This document shows positions 8,010-18,300 of a DNA stretch of 41,867 nucleotides, one piece after another. The notes under the pieces were generated by a model. The model saw only the letters and a list, made by a program, of their open reading frames with translations, was not told where the DNA came from and ran no database searches. Each line of letters opens with the position of its first letter. Positions within the stretch are counted from its first letter, which is position 1. The translations under genes were made by a program, and so were the position numbers. Source of the stretch: a virus; IMG/VR virus record IMGVR_UViG_3300025617_000045, positions 1 to 41,867 of that record; one strand, given 5' to 3'.

Positions 8010-8450
8010 CTAACTAAAGTCTACCAGGTCTGTGGGGTCACTTTCAAATATTGTTATGCTTTCTGCTCTTTCTTTTTCTATGCTAGATATTTGGATGGCA
8101 ACTCTAACGACAGATGCTGGCTCAGCCAGAAAAGAGTACTGATGCGTAGGTGTCGTTCCGTGATAAAAATAATCCCCCTCATCAAACTTTACGAACACAT
8201 CATAATTTGGTCTTTCTTCTTCGTCTCCCCAAACAGACTGAACAACTGAGCCATTGACAACTACTGCACCATTAACTGGCTCCAAGTTGTTAACCGGAAT
8301 TTCTCTAATGGGAGACCAGTGAGAATATCTGTTTTGGTCCTCAGAGATAATCCTGTACCTTACGACATATCCGTAAGACCCGTCTGATAGCTTACCGACT
8401 GGTGGGAGATCTTCTTTAGAGACTTGAACCTTTTGTTGTCCCCTGGGCAT
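8010..8450 (-). CDS. minor tail protein with Ig/fibronectin-like fold
   Basis: 146 residues, beta-rich. The stretch YGYVVRYRIISEDQNRYSHWS followed by PNYDVFVKFDEGDYF has the alternating aromatic pattern of a fibronectin type III or similar sandwich, as found on tail tips. The ATG overlaps the preceding stop (TAATG), so it is translationally coupled to the 392-residue gene. It is probably displayed at the tail tip; no catalytic residues are recognised. Confidence 0.65.
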   Translation of the reverse strand: MPRGQQKVQVSKEDLPPVGKLSDGSYGYVVRYRIISEDQNRYSHWSPIREIPVNNLEPVNGAVVVNGSVVQSVWGDEEERPNYDVFVKFDEGDYFYHGTTPTHQYSFLAEPASVVRVAIQISSIEKERAESITIFESDPTDLVDFS

Positions 8451-9628
8451 TACGCAACATCCAAACCATATCTAAACTCTACAAGGTTTGAGGAGTTTGC
8501 CTCTTTAATAATTGGCTGACCGTCTTCAGTCTTAATAACGGTGTACCCAGTCATGCCATAAAGTGGGTTCTGCGATGTAACGTTTTCAAGCCTTAGACCA
8601 TCTAAAGCAACATAAAAGTTATCTGATGGCTCACCGCTTCCAGAACTGTCATAAACCATTGCGTAAACTTTAACAACGTTAATAGTGTTCCATGTAAAGG
8701 AGGTACTCTTTTTTAGGTCGCCCAGAGTTTTAGTTACAACAATATATCTATTTGTAATAAAGTCAACATCTGATGGGTCTAGGTCCACCTCTAACCTAGC
8801 AAAGTTTTGTGGGTCTAAAACATCACTAGCGGCAAACTCAACAATAATTCTGACGCCACCGACCCTTCCCTCTGCAGAAGTTCCCTGCTCAGCATCCTTA
8901 TCTAGAATAGAAAAGGCTAGCTTAAACTGGTCTTCGGCAGAGTTTCTATTGAAGTTTGCTGAAATTCCTGTTAGGTGAAGGTGGGTAGCGTAGTAGTCTA
9001 GCTCGGTAGAATCTTTAATAGAAAGCTCTCCAGCATTTTCTTCAATATAAGACATATCTCCAGAGATAAGTAGTGCTCTGTCAAGAAATCTTGGAAGCTC
9101 GTACCTGTTTGCCCTTGCATCACTGTTAAAGATAGCGTTGCTAGAGTTTGTTGTGAATACTGGGACTGGGTTACCAGTTTCATCTAGAGGGTTAATTATG
9201 CTACCCTCTAGCTCTCCGTTTAGGGGCTCGACAATTTCAGGAATGGCACTGGCATTGTTTCTATTGTGATACTCCCAATTTTCTGATGGAGAGAATGTAT
9301 AAATCATTCTACTATCTTCAGTTCCCGCTGCTGGGTTTGACTTTGCAGAGAATATGCCAATTTCGCTAAACAGGTATCTTTGATCACCTGGTAGCTCTCC
9401 AGCAAAAACAATGTTCGCAACCCCCGCCTCGTCGTAGACATATCCACGAGAGCTAATGGGAATTCTCAAAACTTCAAAATCTAAATTTCTTTTAGCTGAG
9501 TAGTCGTCAAAAGACTCTAGCTCGCTCAGGGGTGTCGCACCCACGCCTAAAGATATATGAGAAGCATAGGCTGGTGCCTGACCAATAAGATACTTGGCCA
9601 AAATTGTTCTTCCGGTGTTAGTAATCAA
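8450..9628 (-). CDS. minor tail / baseplate protein
   Basis: 392 residues. The N-terminus (MITNTGRTILAKYLIGQAPAY) is typical of tail proteins that begin 'I-T-N-x-G-R' and bind the tail tip, while the central and C-terminal parts are beta-rich. The start is a TTG at 9628, chosen because GGAGG lies four bases upstream and because it forms a TTGA overlap with the previous stop. A carbohydrate-binding jelly-roll domain is possible around residues 180-350 (alternating strands, DNFYVALDGLRLENV near the end). It is likely part of the tail tip made with the hub protein upstream. Confidence 0.7.
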   Translation of the reverse strand: MITNTGRTILAKYLIGQAPAYASHISLGVGATPLSELESFDDYSAKRNLDFEVLRIPISSRGYVYDEAGVANIVFAGELPGDQRYLFSEIGIFSAKSNPAAGTEDSRMIYTFSPSENWEYHNRNNASAIPEIVEPLNGELEGSIINPLDETGNPVPVFTTNSSNAIFNSDARANRYELPRFLDRALLISGDMSYIEENAGELSIKDSTELDYYATHLHLTGISANFNRNSAEDQFKLAFSILDKDAEQGTSAEGRVGGVRIIVEFAASDVLDPQNFARLEVDLDPSDVDFITNRYIVVTKTLGDLKKSTSFTWNTINVVKVYAMVYDSSGSGEPSDNFYVALDGLRLENVTSQNPLYGMTGYTVIKTEDGQPIIKEANSSNLVEFRYGLDVA

Positions 9629-10152
9629 GATTCCTCCGTATATATTGTATCACTCAAGGCCGAGCCACTTCTTAGAATCTCTACATCAACCCTCTCGTTT
9701 GTTTCCATATTAACAACATCTATGATTAAGTCTCCCGCCACAGCGGTAGCCGAGTCTTGGTTTACGAGGTATACCCTCTGCCCCTCTGGCCCCGTACCAT
9801 TTTCTGGAACGTGTACCGCAAAATTAATAGAAAAGTTGCTAAAGTATTTTTCTATTGTCTCTGGCAGCGAGAATATATTCTTAGAGTTGTACCTTCTTTG
9901 TAGGCCATTTAGGTTTCCAATTAAACTATAGGAGACTTCTTGTCCATTAACAATATCGTTTCTGGCAATTGAGATAATTTCTTGGCCACCAATTTCTTCA
10001 AAGATTAAATCTGCTAAGGCATCTACAGGGATAGCCGACTCGTCAAAAAGAATAATGTCTGGGGTTGCAACCTTGACGGCAGATCTTGAACTTGACACCT
10101 CTGTCTTTTGAATTTCTGGAACATCGGGAATTGGACTAACTGAATCTGACAC
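9625..10152 (-). CDS. minor tail protein
   Basis: 175 residues, acidic. A low-complexity N-terminus rich in Pro and Ser precedes alternating strands and one helix (LPETIEKYFSNFSINFAV). The start is GTG at 10152-10150, overlapping the TAG stop of the hub gene (TAGTG) with GAGG nearby. Its coupling to the tail-tip genes suggests a structural partner. No similarity is recognised beyond that context. Confidence 0.65.
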   Translation of the reverse strand: MSDSVSPIPDVPEIQKTEVSSSRSAVKVATPDIILFDESAIPVDALADLIFEEIGGQEIISIARNDIVNGQEVSYSLIGNLNGLQRRYNSKNIFSLPETIEKYFSNFSINFAVHVPENGTGPEGQRVYLVNQDSATAVAGDLIIDVVNMETNERVDVEILRSGSALSDTIYTEES

Positions 10153-13100
10153 TACACAACCTCACTTAGATAGACGTTCATGCTTGGACCATCCTGCTTT
10201 CTAGAATAATCTATGTAGTAAACTACAAACCTAGAGTCTTCTGGGGCAATTTCGTCTACCCCGTTTTCATTCTTGTATTTGACCTGGACAATATCTCCAA
10301 GCTGCAAAATTGGTAGACCAAAAACCTCTACGCCAACAGACTTTCTGGGCTTCATTATTTTGTCAGTGAGCCATGCCATCAGGCTGTTTGCGGTATCTTG
10401 GCTCTGAATGTACGGAGACTGAATGCTAAAGGAATTCTTTCCCTGTGTTAGCCTGCTGAGCTTGATGTCTGCATACTTTTGTTTTGCTACCTCTGGCGAC
10501 CTTACTAGCTGATCCCCAGCAAACTCTGGATCTGAAAGATTTCCAATTCTTTCGTAGTACTCGTCTACGCTTAGTTCATTGTCTGACTGCTGCGTAAAGG
10601 TGACTCCTTGTATTCTTAGGTAGTTGCCACTTTCAGAGTCTAAGCTTAAAGCGGTATCTGTGTTGTTAAATATCAAAAACTCTGCACCGTAAGACCCAGC
10701 TCTAAATCCAGAAATGGTATAGCCCTTAAGTCTGTTAAATGTGGGGGATATCTTTGCAGAAAGTGCTGGATAGGCTTTGTCGTACCTAACGTCAAAGTAT
10801 GCTGCCTCTCTCATAATTGTTCCAAACTCTTCAAAGTATATGTTGTACTTTGGGGGCTCGTTTGAACCAATCCCAGAGAGGTATGTTGACTGAATCAGTC
10901 CGCTCATTGCATACTTTCTAAATGCTTTATTAGCGTTTATCTCATCGTCACCAAAAGCTGCCACGGCAGGAGTCTCTAGGCTAAAGCTTGTGTTTTGGCT
11001 ATAGTTTTCTGTTAAGGCATACACGTTTTCAAACATAGCCTTGCTAGCCCCACGAACGAACAAAGCCATGCTATTGTATGTTGGGAGAGGGTCTTCGTCG
11101 TCAACAATGCCAACAATGACGTTGTTTATATAAAGATAGAATCTTCTTGACTCTCCTAGATCTTCGTACTCTACCGCCAGATCGTATACTGTGGTGCTTT
11201 CTTCATTAGCCATTCTCGACTGCCCCACAAAGTTTCCACTATCTACCAGGATGCTTGCCACGCCCTCAAAAAGTTTTACGGGTACGGCCTTCTCGTCATC
11301 TCTTGTTGCGGAGCTATCTCTCTTAACCTTGTAGAAGAAAACATTATTGACGGTCTCGTTATCTTCGTAGTCAGATAGGTTTGCTGCTGTTAGTGCCGCT
11401 ATCTCAAAATAGTAACCGTTATTTGTTTCTGGATTGATTAAAACTGCTACCCCAGCAGACCCACCAGCAATTGTAACGTCTTGATCTGTCCTGGTATTAG
11501 TCGTGGTAAAGTATGTGATTGCACCGTTTGGAGTCTGAGACCTAATTTCTCCACTTTCAACCCTGCCCACAATCCTTAGCCTTGTACCAAAATGTCTAAA
11601 CTTATTGTCCAAAGGCTTGTAGACATAAGACAAGAGATCTCTAGACCTTTGCTCGGAGCTGCCGCTAAACACAAAGGCTGAAGACTGTGTTGTGGCTGGG
11701 TACTTCTCAATACTTTTGTTTTCTTCTGAATATTCTGCAGCAAAGAAGTTCTTGATAAGTCCAGTTCTTACAGACTGGTTAGCTAGGTTTTGAGATAGCC
11801 CAGCTGGTCCGATTTCAGTTTCTGTGTCATCGCCTAAGCCAAGGTTTTTTCTTACAACCTTTAAAGAAGTTATTGGGTCCGATTCATTTAAAGACAAAAT
11901 TGGCTTATTGGTTATGATGGTGCTGTTTTCAAGATCTAGATCGACGATCTTAGTGTTTGGCTGTATAAAGTTTGAAAGCTGAGCAATCTCTGCTTCACCA
12001 CTTTCAAAATATTTTTCTATGTATTCTCCAACGTTAACAAAGGAAAGATCTGGAACCTCGAAGACAGCTACGGGGAAGTTTGACGTAAGGGACACCGTGT
12101 CTAGAACTCTGAATGTTTCTGTTCTGCCAAAAATAAATTTTGATTCCATGTCAACTCCACGAACGTTAGAGTTGTTAGTCCAGTATGAGCTTAAGCCAGC
12201 ACTGTGGCTTACAATTGTTGTACCGAACTGACCCCTTCCATGCTTTGCAACCGCACCATTTGACAACCTTGCATTGTCACCGGCGATCTCATAGTTTGGC
12301 TCAGAGTAAATTCTTACGAGGCCAGTGGGGTAAATCTTTCCATTAAAAGGCACCTTTGAAAAGTATCTCCTGTACTCTCTGGTGCTACTAATCCAAACGT
12401 TGTCGCCATCCCCCTCAGTTTTTTCAAGGTCAGAAAGGCCAGGTATGCTATATTGAACTGCGTCGTATCTGATAATTTCACCATTGGCATAAAAATATCC
12501 GTTATATCTTGAAAGCCAATAAACGCCGTCCCCTAAGTCCATAACATTGTTGATCAGGGAGAAGTTGTCTACTGCAGGAATTTCTGCCGATAGGTCTGAA
12601 TTAAGAGGAATAGCAGCCAAGGAGTATGCAGACTGTGTAGACACTTCGTTGTTTACTGACCTAGAAGACTCTTCCCCTGCAACTTCCCAGAGCAGGGCTG
12701 GTTTGTATATCCAGGTTTTATCTCTATCTAGGAGGGCCGCCTGCCTAATCGACCCATAGGACTTTTGAATATACCTTGAGGAATAAGTAATTGTTCCATC
12801 GTTAAAAACCTTGTTGTCTTTGGAAGCAATGCTTACGATGTTTGTCAGCCCCCCCCCTGTCTTTTCATTTTTTCTTACACCAGTATCTGAAAAATCTTTT
12901 GTGCCATACAAAACAATGTCAGTGTCTCTTTCTTCTGGGGAAGGCATAATATAGCCTTTGCTCATTACTACAAAATTGTTGTACTCATCAAAGAACATTG
13001 ACGACTGGGAAGACCTTGCAATATCGTTTAGAGTTTCTGCAATTGACTTGTCTGGCTCTATGTAGAAATAAGGAATTACCTCTTCTGACTCGCCCTCGTT

Positions 13101-14759
13101 TCTTAAAAATACATAATTTGAGAAACCGATAGAGTCTAAGAGAAGCGAGACGGCGTAGCTAAGAGATGCATCCTGAATTAGCATTTGGGGAGCCATCGTA
13201 GACTCAAAATAAAAGAATAAGTCTCTTAGGCTAAGGGCTACAGATCGATCAGTATTGTTAATGCTGGGGAAGCCTTCAGAGTACATAGTTTTAATTGGAA
13301 CAAAGAAGTCTAACCCATTTACGTCTACAACAATTTCGTATAGCTTAATTTGTATATTTTGAGAAGTATAGTCTTTTACTATACTATTAGTATTTTCTTT
13401 AAAGAATGCCTGGTCGAAATCAAATATGTTTAGGGATCCGGTTGAGGCCAATAGTTGACCCACTGGCAATCCGCTAACGCCAAGATCTGATGCAGACTTT
13501 TTAATTGAAAACCCTGTTACCTTGTCTGAAAGATCTACCGATAGTCTTGGGGACATCTCAATCAAGTCGAAGGTAGCGTCAAATGTGTTCATGGTTTCTA
13601 CAACTACCCGAACTCCAGAAACATACTCAAACTCTCTATAGACTGTGTCAATAGAGTTGGCGTTGTTAAATTTTGGTGGAGAGGTAAGGTCTGTGACAAA
13701 GCTAACAGACCTGGTGATCTCATCTAAAAGGTCCCACCCGTAATTTGCTGGGTAAGAGTTGTACTCTTCGTTGTCTGCAATGTATATCCTACCCCTATCT
13801 AAATCTGAAGATCTTACTAAGAAGGCTGTTCCCTTGGCAAGGTTTGTGGGGTCTGGCAACAAGGTTTCGGATGAGAGTGTCTTTTCATATCTAAATGTAC
13901 CGTAATAGTCTTCTGGAATCAGGAGCCCGTAATATATTTCGACGTATCCGTCGGAACTAATAACATCTTCTCCATTTCTCCTGATTGAGTTTTGGTTAAA
14001 AGAAATAGCGTCTGACCAGTTATCACCTTTAAGATATTGTATCTTCCAGGTAACAGGAGTGGTCTTGTTTGAATCCCCAAACAATGGGTCGTCAAAGGTA
14101 CCCGAGGAGTTCGTGAATGGACCAAGATCTATATCTCCAACATTGGTCTGCATCTTTACGACAATTCTATTTGCTGGAACTGGGTTTTCGTACACAACGT
14201 ATGGTGCTGCGTCTTCGATATAAAACTCTGTGCCAGTAGCATTAGGCACATTTGCAATGCCTCTCTCGATCCCGCCTTCTGTTCTGTAAGATGACCAATA
14301 CTTAAAGGGGTCGTTCTTGTCGGCCATGTAGTAACGTGGTCTTCTGGCTAAGTTTAGGGTGTCGTGATGAGAGTACTTGTTGTCAAAGTATCTAAGCTTA
14401 TTGATTCCAGATCTTGGCCTAAATCTTCCTAGACAATCTTCTAGAGAGTATAAAAGTTTTTCTTTGTCTTTTTTTGCAGTAAACGCGATAGGCTCGTTGT
14501 TATCCTCAAACCCTCCGTCTATTACGACGTCTGCATCTGTCGCACCAGTGTAGAAGAGGGACTCGCTATCATCAAAACTAAACGACTGAGCAACACTGCT
14601 GTATCTGCTATCTTCTGAATCGTTTGGCCTGTACCTGTAATTGCCTGCCTGAGCAATGTTTTCGGCAACGTTCATGTTCCACTCTGCGATAACGGCAGAC
14701 TGCAGCCTGATCGCAGAAGAATTTTCTAGGTGCTCTTGAAGCTCTGGATTGGTAAACAT
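10152..14759 (-). CDS. large tail-tip / hub protein
   Basis: 1535 residues, the largest tail gene after the tape measure. Around residues 430-640 the text fits the hub fold of tail-associated proteins (T4 gp27-like): strands, then SIAETLNDIARSSQSSMFF, then a substrate-like loop. The C-terminus (GLPILQLGDIVQVKYKNENG near 1490) matches the final strand pair of tail-tip proteins that sense or contact the receptor. The middle part has beta-sandwich character (FRHFGTRLRIVGRVE, YYFEIAALTA, YLYINNVIVGIV), consistent with a LamG-like insertion near 1050-1210. A nine-base G tract near residue 635 encodes three glycines. The ATG overlaps the previous stop (TAATG) with GGAAGAGG upstream. I see no peptidase motif. 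Confidence 0.8.
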   Translation of the reverse strand: MFTNPELQEHLENSSAIRLQSAVIAEWNMNVAENIAQAGNYRYRPNDSEDSRYSSVAQSFSFDDSESLFYTGATDADVVIDGGFEDNNEPIAFTAKKDKEKLLYSLEDCLGRFRPRSGINKLRYFDNKYSHHDTLNLARRPRYYMADKNDPFKYWSSYRTEGGIERGIANVPNATGTEFYIEDAAPYVVYENPVPANRIVVKMQTNVGDIDLGPFTNSSGTFDDPLFGDSNKTTPVTWKIQYLKGDNWSDAISFNQNSIRRNGEDVISSDGYVEIYYGLLIPEDYYGTFRYEKTLSSETLLPDPTNLAKGTAFLVRSSDLDRGRIYIADNEEYNSYPANYGWDLLDEITRSVSFVTDLTSPPKFNNANSIDTVYREFEYVSGVRVVVETMNTFDATFDLIEMSPRLSVDLSDKVTGFSIKKSASDLGVSGLPVGQLLASTGSLNIFDFDQAFFKENTNSIVKDYTSQNIQIKLYEIVVDVNGLDFFVPIKTMYSEGFPSINNTDRSVALSLRDLFFYFESTMAPQMLIQDASLSYAVSLLLDSIGFSNYVFLRNEGESEEVIPYFYIEPDKSIAETLNDIARSSQSSMFFDEYNNFVVMSKGYIMPSPEERDTDIVLYGTKDFSDTGVRKNEKTGGGLTNIVSIASKDNKVFNDGTITYSSRYIQKSYGSIRQAALLDRDKTWIYKPALLWEVAGEESSRSVNNEVSTQSAYSLAAIPLNSDLSAEIPAVDNFSLINNVMDLGDGVYWLSRYNGYFYANGEIIRYDAVQYSIPGLSDLEKTEGDGDNVWISSTREYRRYFSKVPFNGKIYPTGLVRIYSEPNYEIAGDNARLSNGAVAKHGRGQFGTTIVSHSAGLSSYWTNNSNVRGVDMESKFIFGRTETFRVLDTVSLTSNFPVAVFEVPDLSFVNVGEYIEKYFESGEAEIAQLSNFIQPNTKIVDLDLENSTIITNKPILSLNESDPITSLKVVRKNLGLGDDTETEIGPAGLSQNLANQSVRTGLIKNFFAAEYSEENKSIEKYPATTQSSAFVFSGSSEQRSRDLLSYVYKPLDNKFRHFGTRLRIVGRVESGEIRSQTPNGAITYFTTTNTRTDQDVTIAGGSAGVAVLINPETNNGYYFEIAALTAANLSDYEDNETVNNVFFYKVKRDSSATRDDEKAVPVKLFEGVASILVDSGNFVGQSRMANEESTTVYDLAVEYEDLGESRRFYLYINNVIVGIVDDEDPLPTYNSMALFVRGASKAMFENVYALTENYSQNTSFSLETPAVAAFGDDEINANKAFRKYAMSGLIQSTYLSGIGSNEPPKYNIYFEEFGTIMREAAYFDVRYDKAYPALSAKISPTFNRLKGYTISGFRAGSYGAEFLIFNNTDTALSLDSESGNYLRIQGVTFTQQSDNELSVDEYYERIGNLSDPEFAGDQLVRSPEVAKQKYADIKLSRLTQGKNSFSIQSPYIQSQDTANSLMAWLTDKIMKPRKSVGVEVFGLPILQLGDIVQVKYKNENGVDEIAPEDSRFVVYYIDYSRKQDGPSMNVYLSEVV
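12849..12857 (-). repeat. homopolymeric tract G9 inside the tail-hub coding region
   Basis: The plus strand shows nine consecutive C, which read as GGG GGG GGG (three glycines near residue 635) in the hub gene. It is the longest G/C homopolymer I noticed in a sequence of moderate G+C. Slippage by one or two bases would truncate the 1535-residue protein at about 40% of its length. Confidence 0.9.
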
Positions 14760-15361
14760 TAAACCTCTTCCAGGCTCAAAGATATATTCCAGAAGTCGTG
14801 AGTCGCTCGACCTCGTGCAACTATGTCATACTGAAAGTCATCAAAAAACACTTCAATTATCTCGTTGTATCTATCTAGCTTATTGTAGTTGTCATCCGTA
14901 AAGTTTGTCAACTTGTCGTAAGCTAAGAAAACCCAGAAGGAGCCTTGGTGATTCTCGTACCAGTTTAAAAGATCTACACCCCCAGCCCCACCATCGGCTG
15001 TGTAAACTAAATCGTTAGCTCCTACGATCAAGGTTCCTGACTCATCAGGGTTTAGCTGTGCAGAAGATGCTCTAGATGGCAGGTTGTCCCAAGAGGTAGA
15101 AATAGAGAGCTTGTCTGCAACGTGGTAAGACCTCATTCTTCCGTTAACCGTTCTAACTTTAGTTTCAATTCTGTTTGGCTTAAACTGAATTTGTTTTCTG
15201 TTATGGTCGGAAACTAAAATAAAATCTTCAAACTCTTGCCCCTGTGGAATGTAGTAACCATCCTGCAGAATTCCAGGGTTTTCTGAAAACAGCATGGCCT
15301 GTGGCCTGCCAGCATTTAGCATTCTGCGATTATTTAAATAATCTTTGTCAATGTCTGTCAA
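14759..15361 (-). CDS. distal tail protein-like minor tail protein
   Basis: 200 residues, directly after the tape measure and before the hub gene, the usual place of the distal tail (Dit-like) protein linking tube and tip. The text alternates strands and loops (FILVSDHNRKQIQFKPNRIE, YHVADKLSISTSWDNLP). It ends with a domain typical of tail-ring proteins (ATHDFWNISLSLEEV). The start is TTG at 15361, overlapping the tape measure stop by four bases (TTGA). The assignment rests on position and secondary-structure impression. Confidence 0.65.
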   Translation of the reverse strand: MTDIDKDYLNNRRMLNAGRPQAMLFSENPGILQDGYYIPQGQEFEDFILVSDHNRKQIQFKPNRIETKVRTVNGRMRSYHVADKLSISTSWDNLPSRASSAQLNPDESGTLIVGANDLVYTADGGAGGVDLLNWYENHQGSFWVFLAYDKLTNFTDDNYNKLDRYNEIIEVFFDDFQYDIVARGRATHDFWNISLSLEEV

Positions 15362-18300
15362 AGCTTGTTGCCCCTAATTCTTTGGTTTTCTACACCCTTA
15401 ATCTGAGTCATTACAGCTCTTGCAATTCTGTTTGGATCTGAGTCAGACTTAACGTTAACCGCTAAGTTATAATTATACACGGAACTGTCGCTGTATGTTC
15501 CGTTGTTAATGTCTTTAAGCTTATCTACCCCGATTTTATTTACGGCTGGGCGACGAACAACAAACTCGCCTGGAGTAAGGAGTGCTGGGATGGTGTCTGA
15601 GCCCATAGATAGACCACCCATTGCCATCTTAATTAATCCACCGTTTGCTGGAGTCAATACTGAGTCTAGGCCTCTGTTTTCATTATAGAATGTGGTCCAG
15701 TGCTTACCAGCTTCTGCTGCTAGCTGTCCAAGAGTTTTTCCTGTAGAAGTGTCTACCCAGCCAGACTTTCCTGCTGGGGCAGACCCACCGCCACCACCGC
15801 TGCTAGAACGTCTTGCTGGCTTTTTCTTATTTGCGGGATTTGCTGGATCGTTGGGGAATGCCTTGAAGTAATCTTCATCTTTTTCTCCAGTTTCCATAAA
15901 TCTTGCAAGAGCAGCAAATCTCTTAGTTGCGTCAACAAGATCTTCCATGTTTAAGTATGCCAGTCTAGCTTTGTCTGCAACGTTTTCAAACTCTTGTCTT
16001 GACTGACCGTTTAGCTCTAGCTGCTCAATAGCCAAGTCTCTCTGCAGCTCTGCCAGTCTTATTCTTTCTTGTGCTGGCTCAAGCATACCCTCTTCAATTT
16101 CAAACATCTGCTGTTCTAGATTTTTAACTTGTTCTTCTAGCTGGTCTCTCGTCATCCCAGTTCGGCCAGTTACTGCCCCCAACTCTGCCTCTCTAGATCT
16201 TTCAAGCATATCTTGCTGAGAGGCTTGAGCGTCGGCTGCCTGCTTTGCCCTTAGCTCTGAAGCTGCCTTAGCTGCGGCTGCAATGTCTCCTCTAGAAAGA
16301 GCATCTGCAATGTCTAGCTGTGCCTGTTGCTGCTCTGCAATTTTTTGATTAGTATCTGCAATTTCTTCTAAGGCTTCAGAACGCTTATCGTATCTCTCGT
16401 TAATTTCATCTTCTTTAAGAGAAATTCTTTCAAGCTCTGCGTTGTAATCATCCAGCTTATACTCAATAGCTGCAAGTTGATTTTCTGCATCTTTAACTAG
16501 GTCGTTGTCATCAGCCATCTTCATATCATACTGAAGGTTAACGACTGCCTCTTTTTTATCAAAGTAATCCTGAATAGCTGATAGCTCATCTTCCATTGGA
16601 ACGTCAGCTTCACCTTTTGCAATAGATACCGCAACGTCCATATCTGCTTGAGCCTGTGCATTCTTAAGTGCTTGCTCCAAAGCCTTGGGGTCAATGTTGG
16701 GTTCCAGGACCAGGTTTTGCAAATCTTTATTGCTTAAGATAGAGCCAATCTGAGCCTCGCTTAACTTAGATCTGTTTGCATTAATGTAGTCTAGAATCTT
16801 AGCCTGGTTGGAGAACTCTTTGTTCATGTCTCTAACAGCTTCGCTAATGCGCTTCTTTCTTTCTTCCTCTTCGTTAATCTTTTCAAGCTCTTCCATCTTG
16901 GCCTGAGCTGCCATAGCGGCTTCTGCTGCTGCCTGGATTTCTGCAGAACTCTTAGCTGTGGCAATAGCTGCTGCAAAAGCGGTATTCTTAACTGCGTTAT
17001 AGGCTACCTCGTAGCTAGCGCCAGCTGCAGTAAGTCTGTCAAGTGCTGTGATCTGATTTCCAACACTGGCGGTAATGTTTTCTTGCTCATCTATAAAGTT
17101 TCCTATTTCTACAACATTAAGAGCGTCTTGGACAGCCTGACCGGCAGCAGTCATTCCTGTGATGTTGCCCATAGCGTCAAAGTTGAACAGCTGCTTTTTC
17201 TGCTTCTCCCACTCGTCTGGGTCCATTCCCAATAGCTGCTCTGCAAAACCTTCAGATGCTCCAGCGTTTCTTAGCTGAGATGAAAGACCTCTAACACTTC
17301 TTGCACCAGTCTTACCAAAAGCTACAATTGCGCTCAGAGATGACTTAAATCCTTTGGTGACCTTGGTCTGTGCCGAGGAAACATTTCTTAGGGACTTTAC
17401 GGTTTTATCTAAGAAGGATGTTGGGGTAGAACCTCCCCCGCCACTTCGTCTTGTCACCGATGGGTTGCCTTCTAGCTCGCCTATCTCCGCTCTTAAATCT
17501 GCCTCTTCTTTTAGCTTTAAGATTAGGGCATCCGTGGCGTCTGAGTTGCCGTTCTTTGCGTCTGTGCTTTGAGCAATGGCAAATGCCTCTGAAAGAGCAG
17601 CATCTGCAGATATCTGGTATGCAATTGCCTGCCCCTCTTCTTGTTCAACTAGTCCAGCAGTTGCCGCGGTAGCAGCTTCATAGGTTGAAACCTGCTCTTG
17701 CATAGTTGAAATTCTAGATTCTAGGTCAGCCTCTGCCTGCTGTGCATTTATTTGATCCTGTAGCGTTGACTGCTCTTGCATTGCCGCAATAAATGACTCT
17801 GTGGCCAGAGTGTTTCCGTTTTGCTGGTCTACCAGCTGGGCTGAAGCCCACTGTTGTCTAAGGGTCTCATCTGCAGCTATTTTTTGTGCAAAGGCTGCCT
17901 TGTCTTGAATTTCATTGTTTGACGATATCGCATCAGACACTTCGTCATAGGTATCGATCTGATTCTGCAGTTCTTCATTTTGTTTTTCAGCTTCTGAGAC
18001 AAAGTTTTCTGTAGACTCTACAGCATCGTCTACTTCTTTCTGTGCTTCAGCCTGCTCTTTTAGTCGAGCGGTCTTCTTCTCAATTGCAGTTATGACGTTG
18101 TTTGCTTGCTCAATTTCTTTGGAGGATGCCCCCGCAGCAGAGCCAGCCCTCAGAAGGTTCATCTGGCCCTCAGTAACATTTGTTCCTGCTGCCCTAGCAG
18201 ACATAACGGTGCTAGCGGCATCCAGACCACCGGCAGTATTAAAGTCTAAGAATTCCTGAACATCTGCACCAATACCCTCGAAGCCTGCGGCTTCCATATC

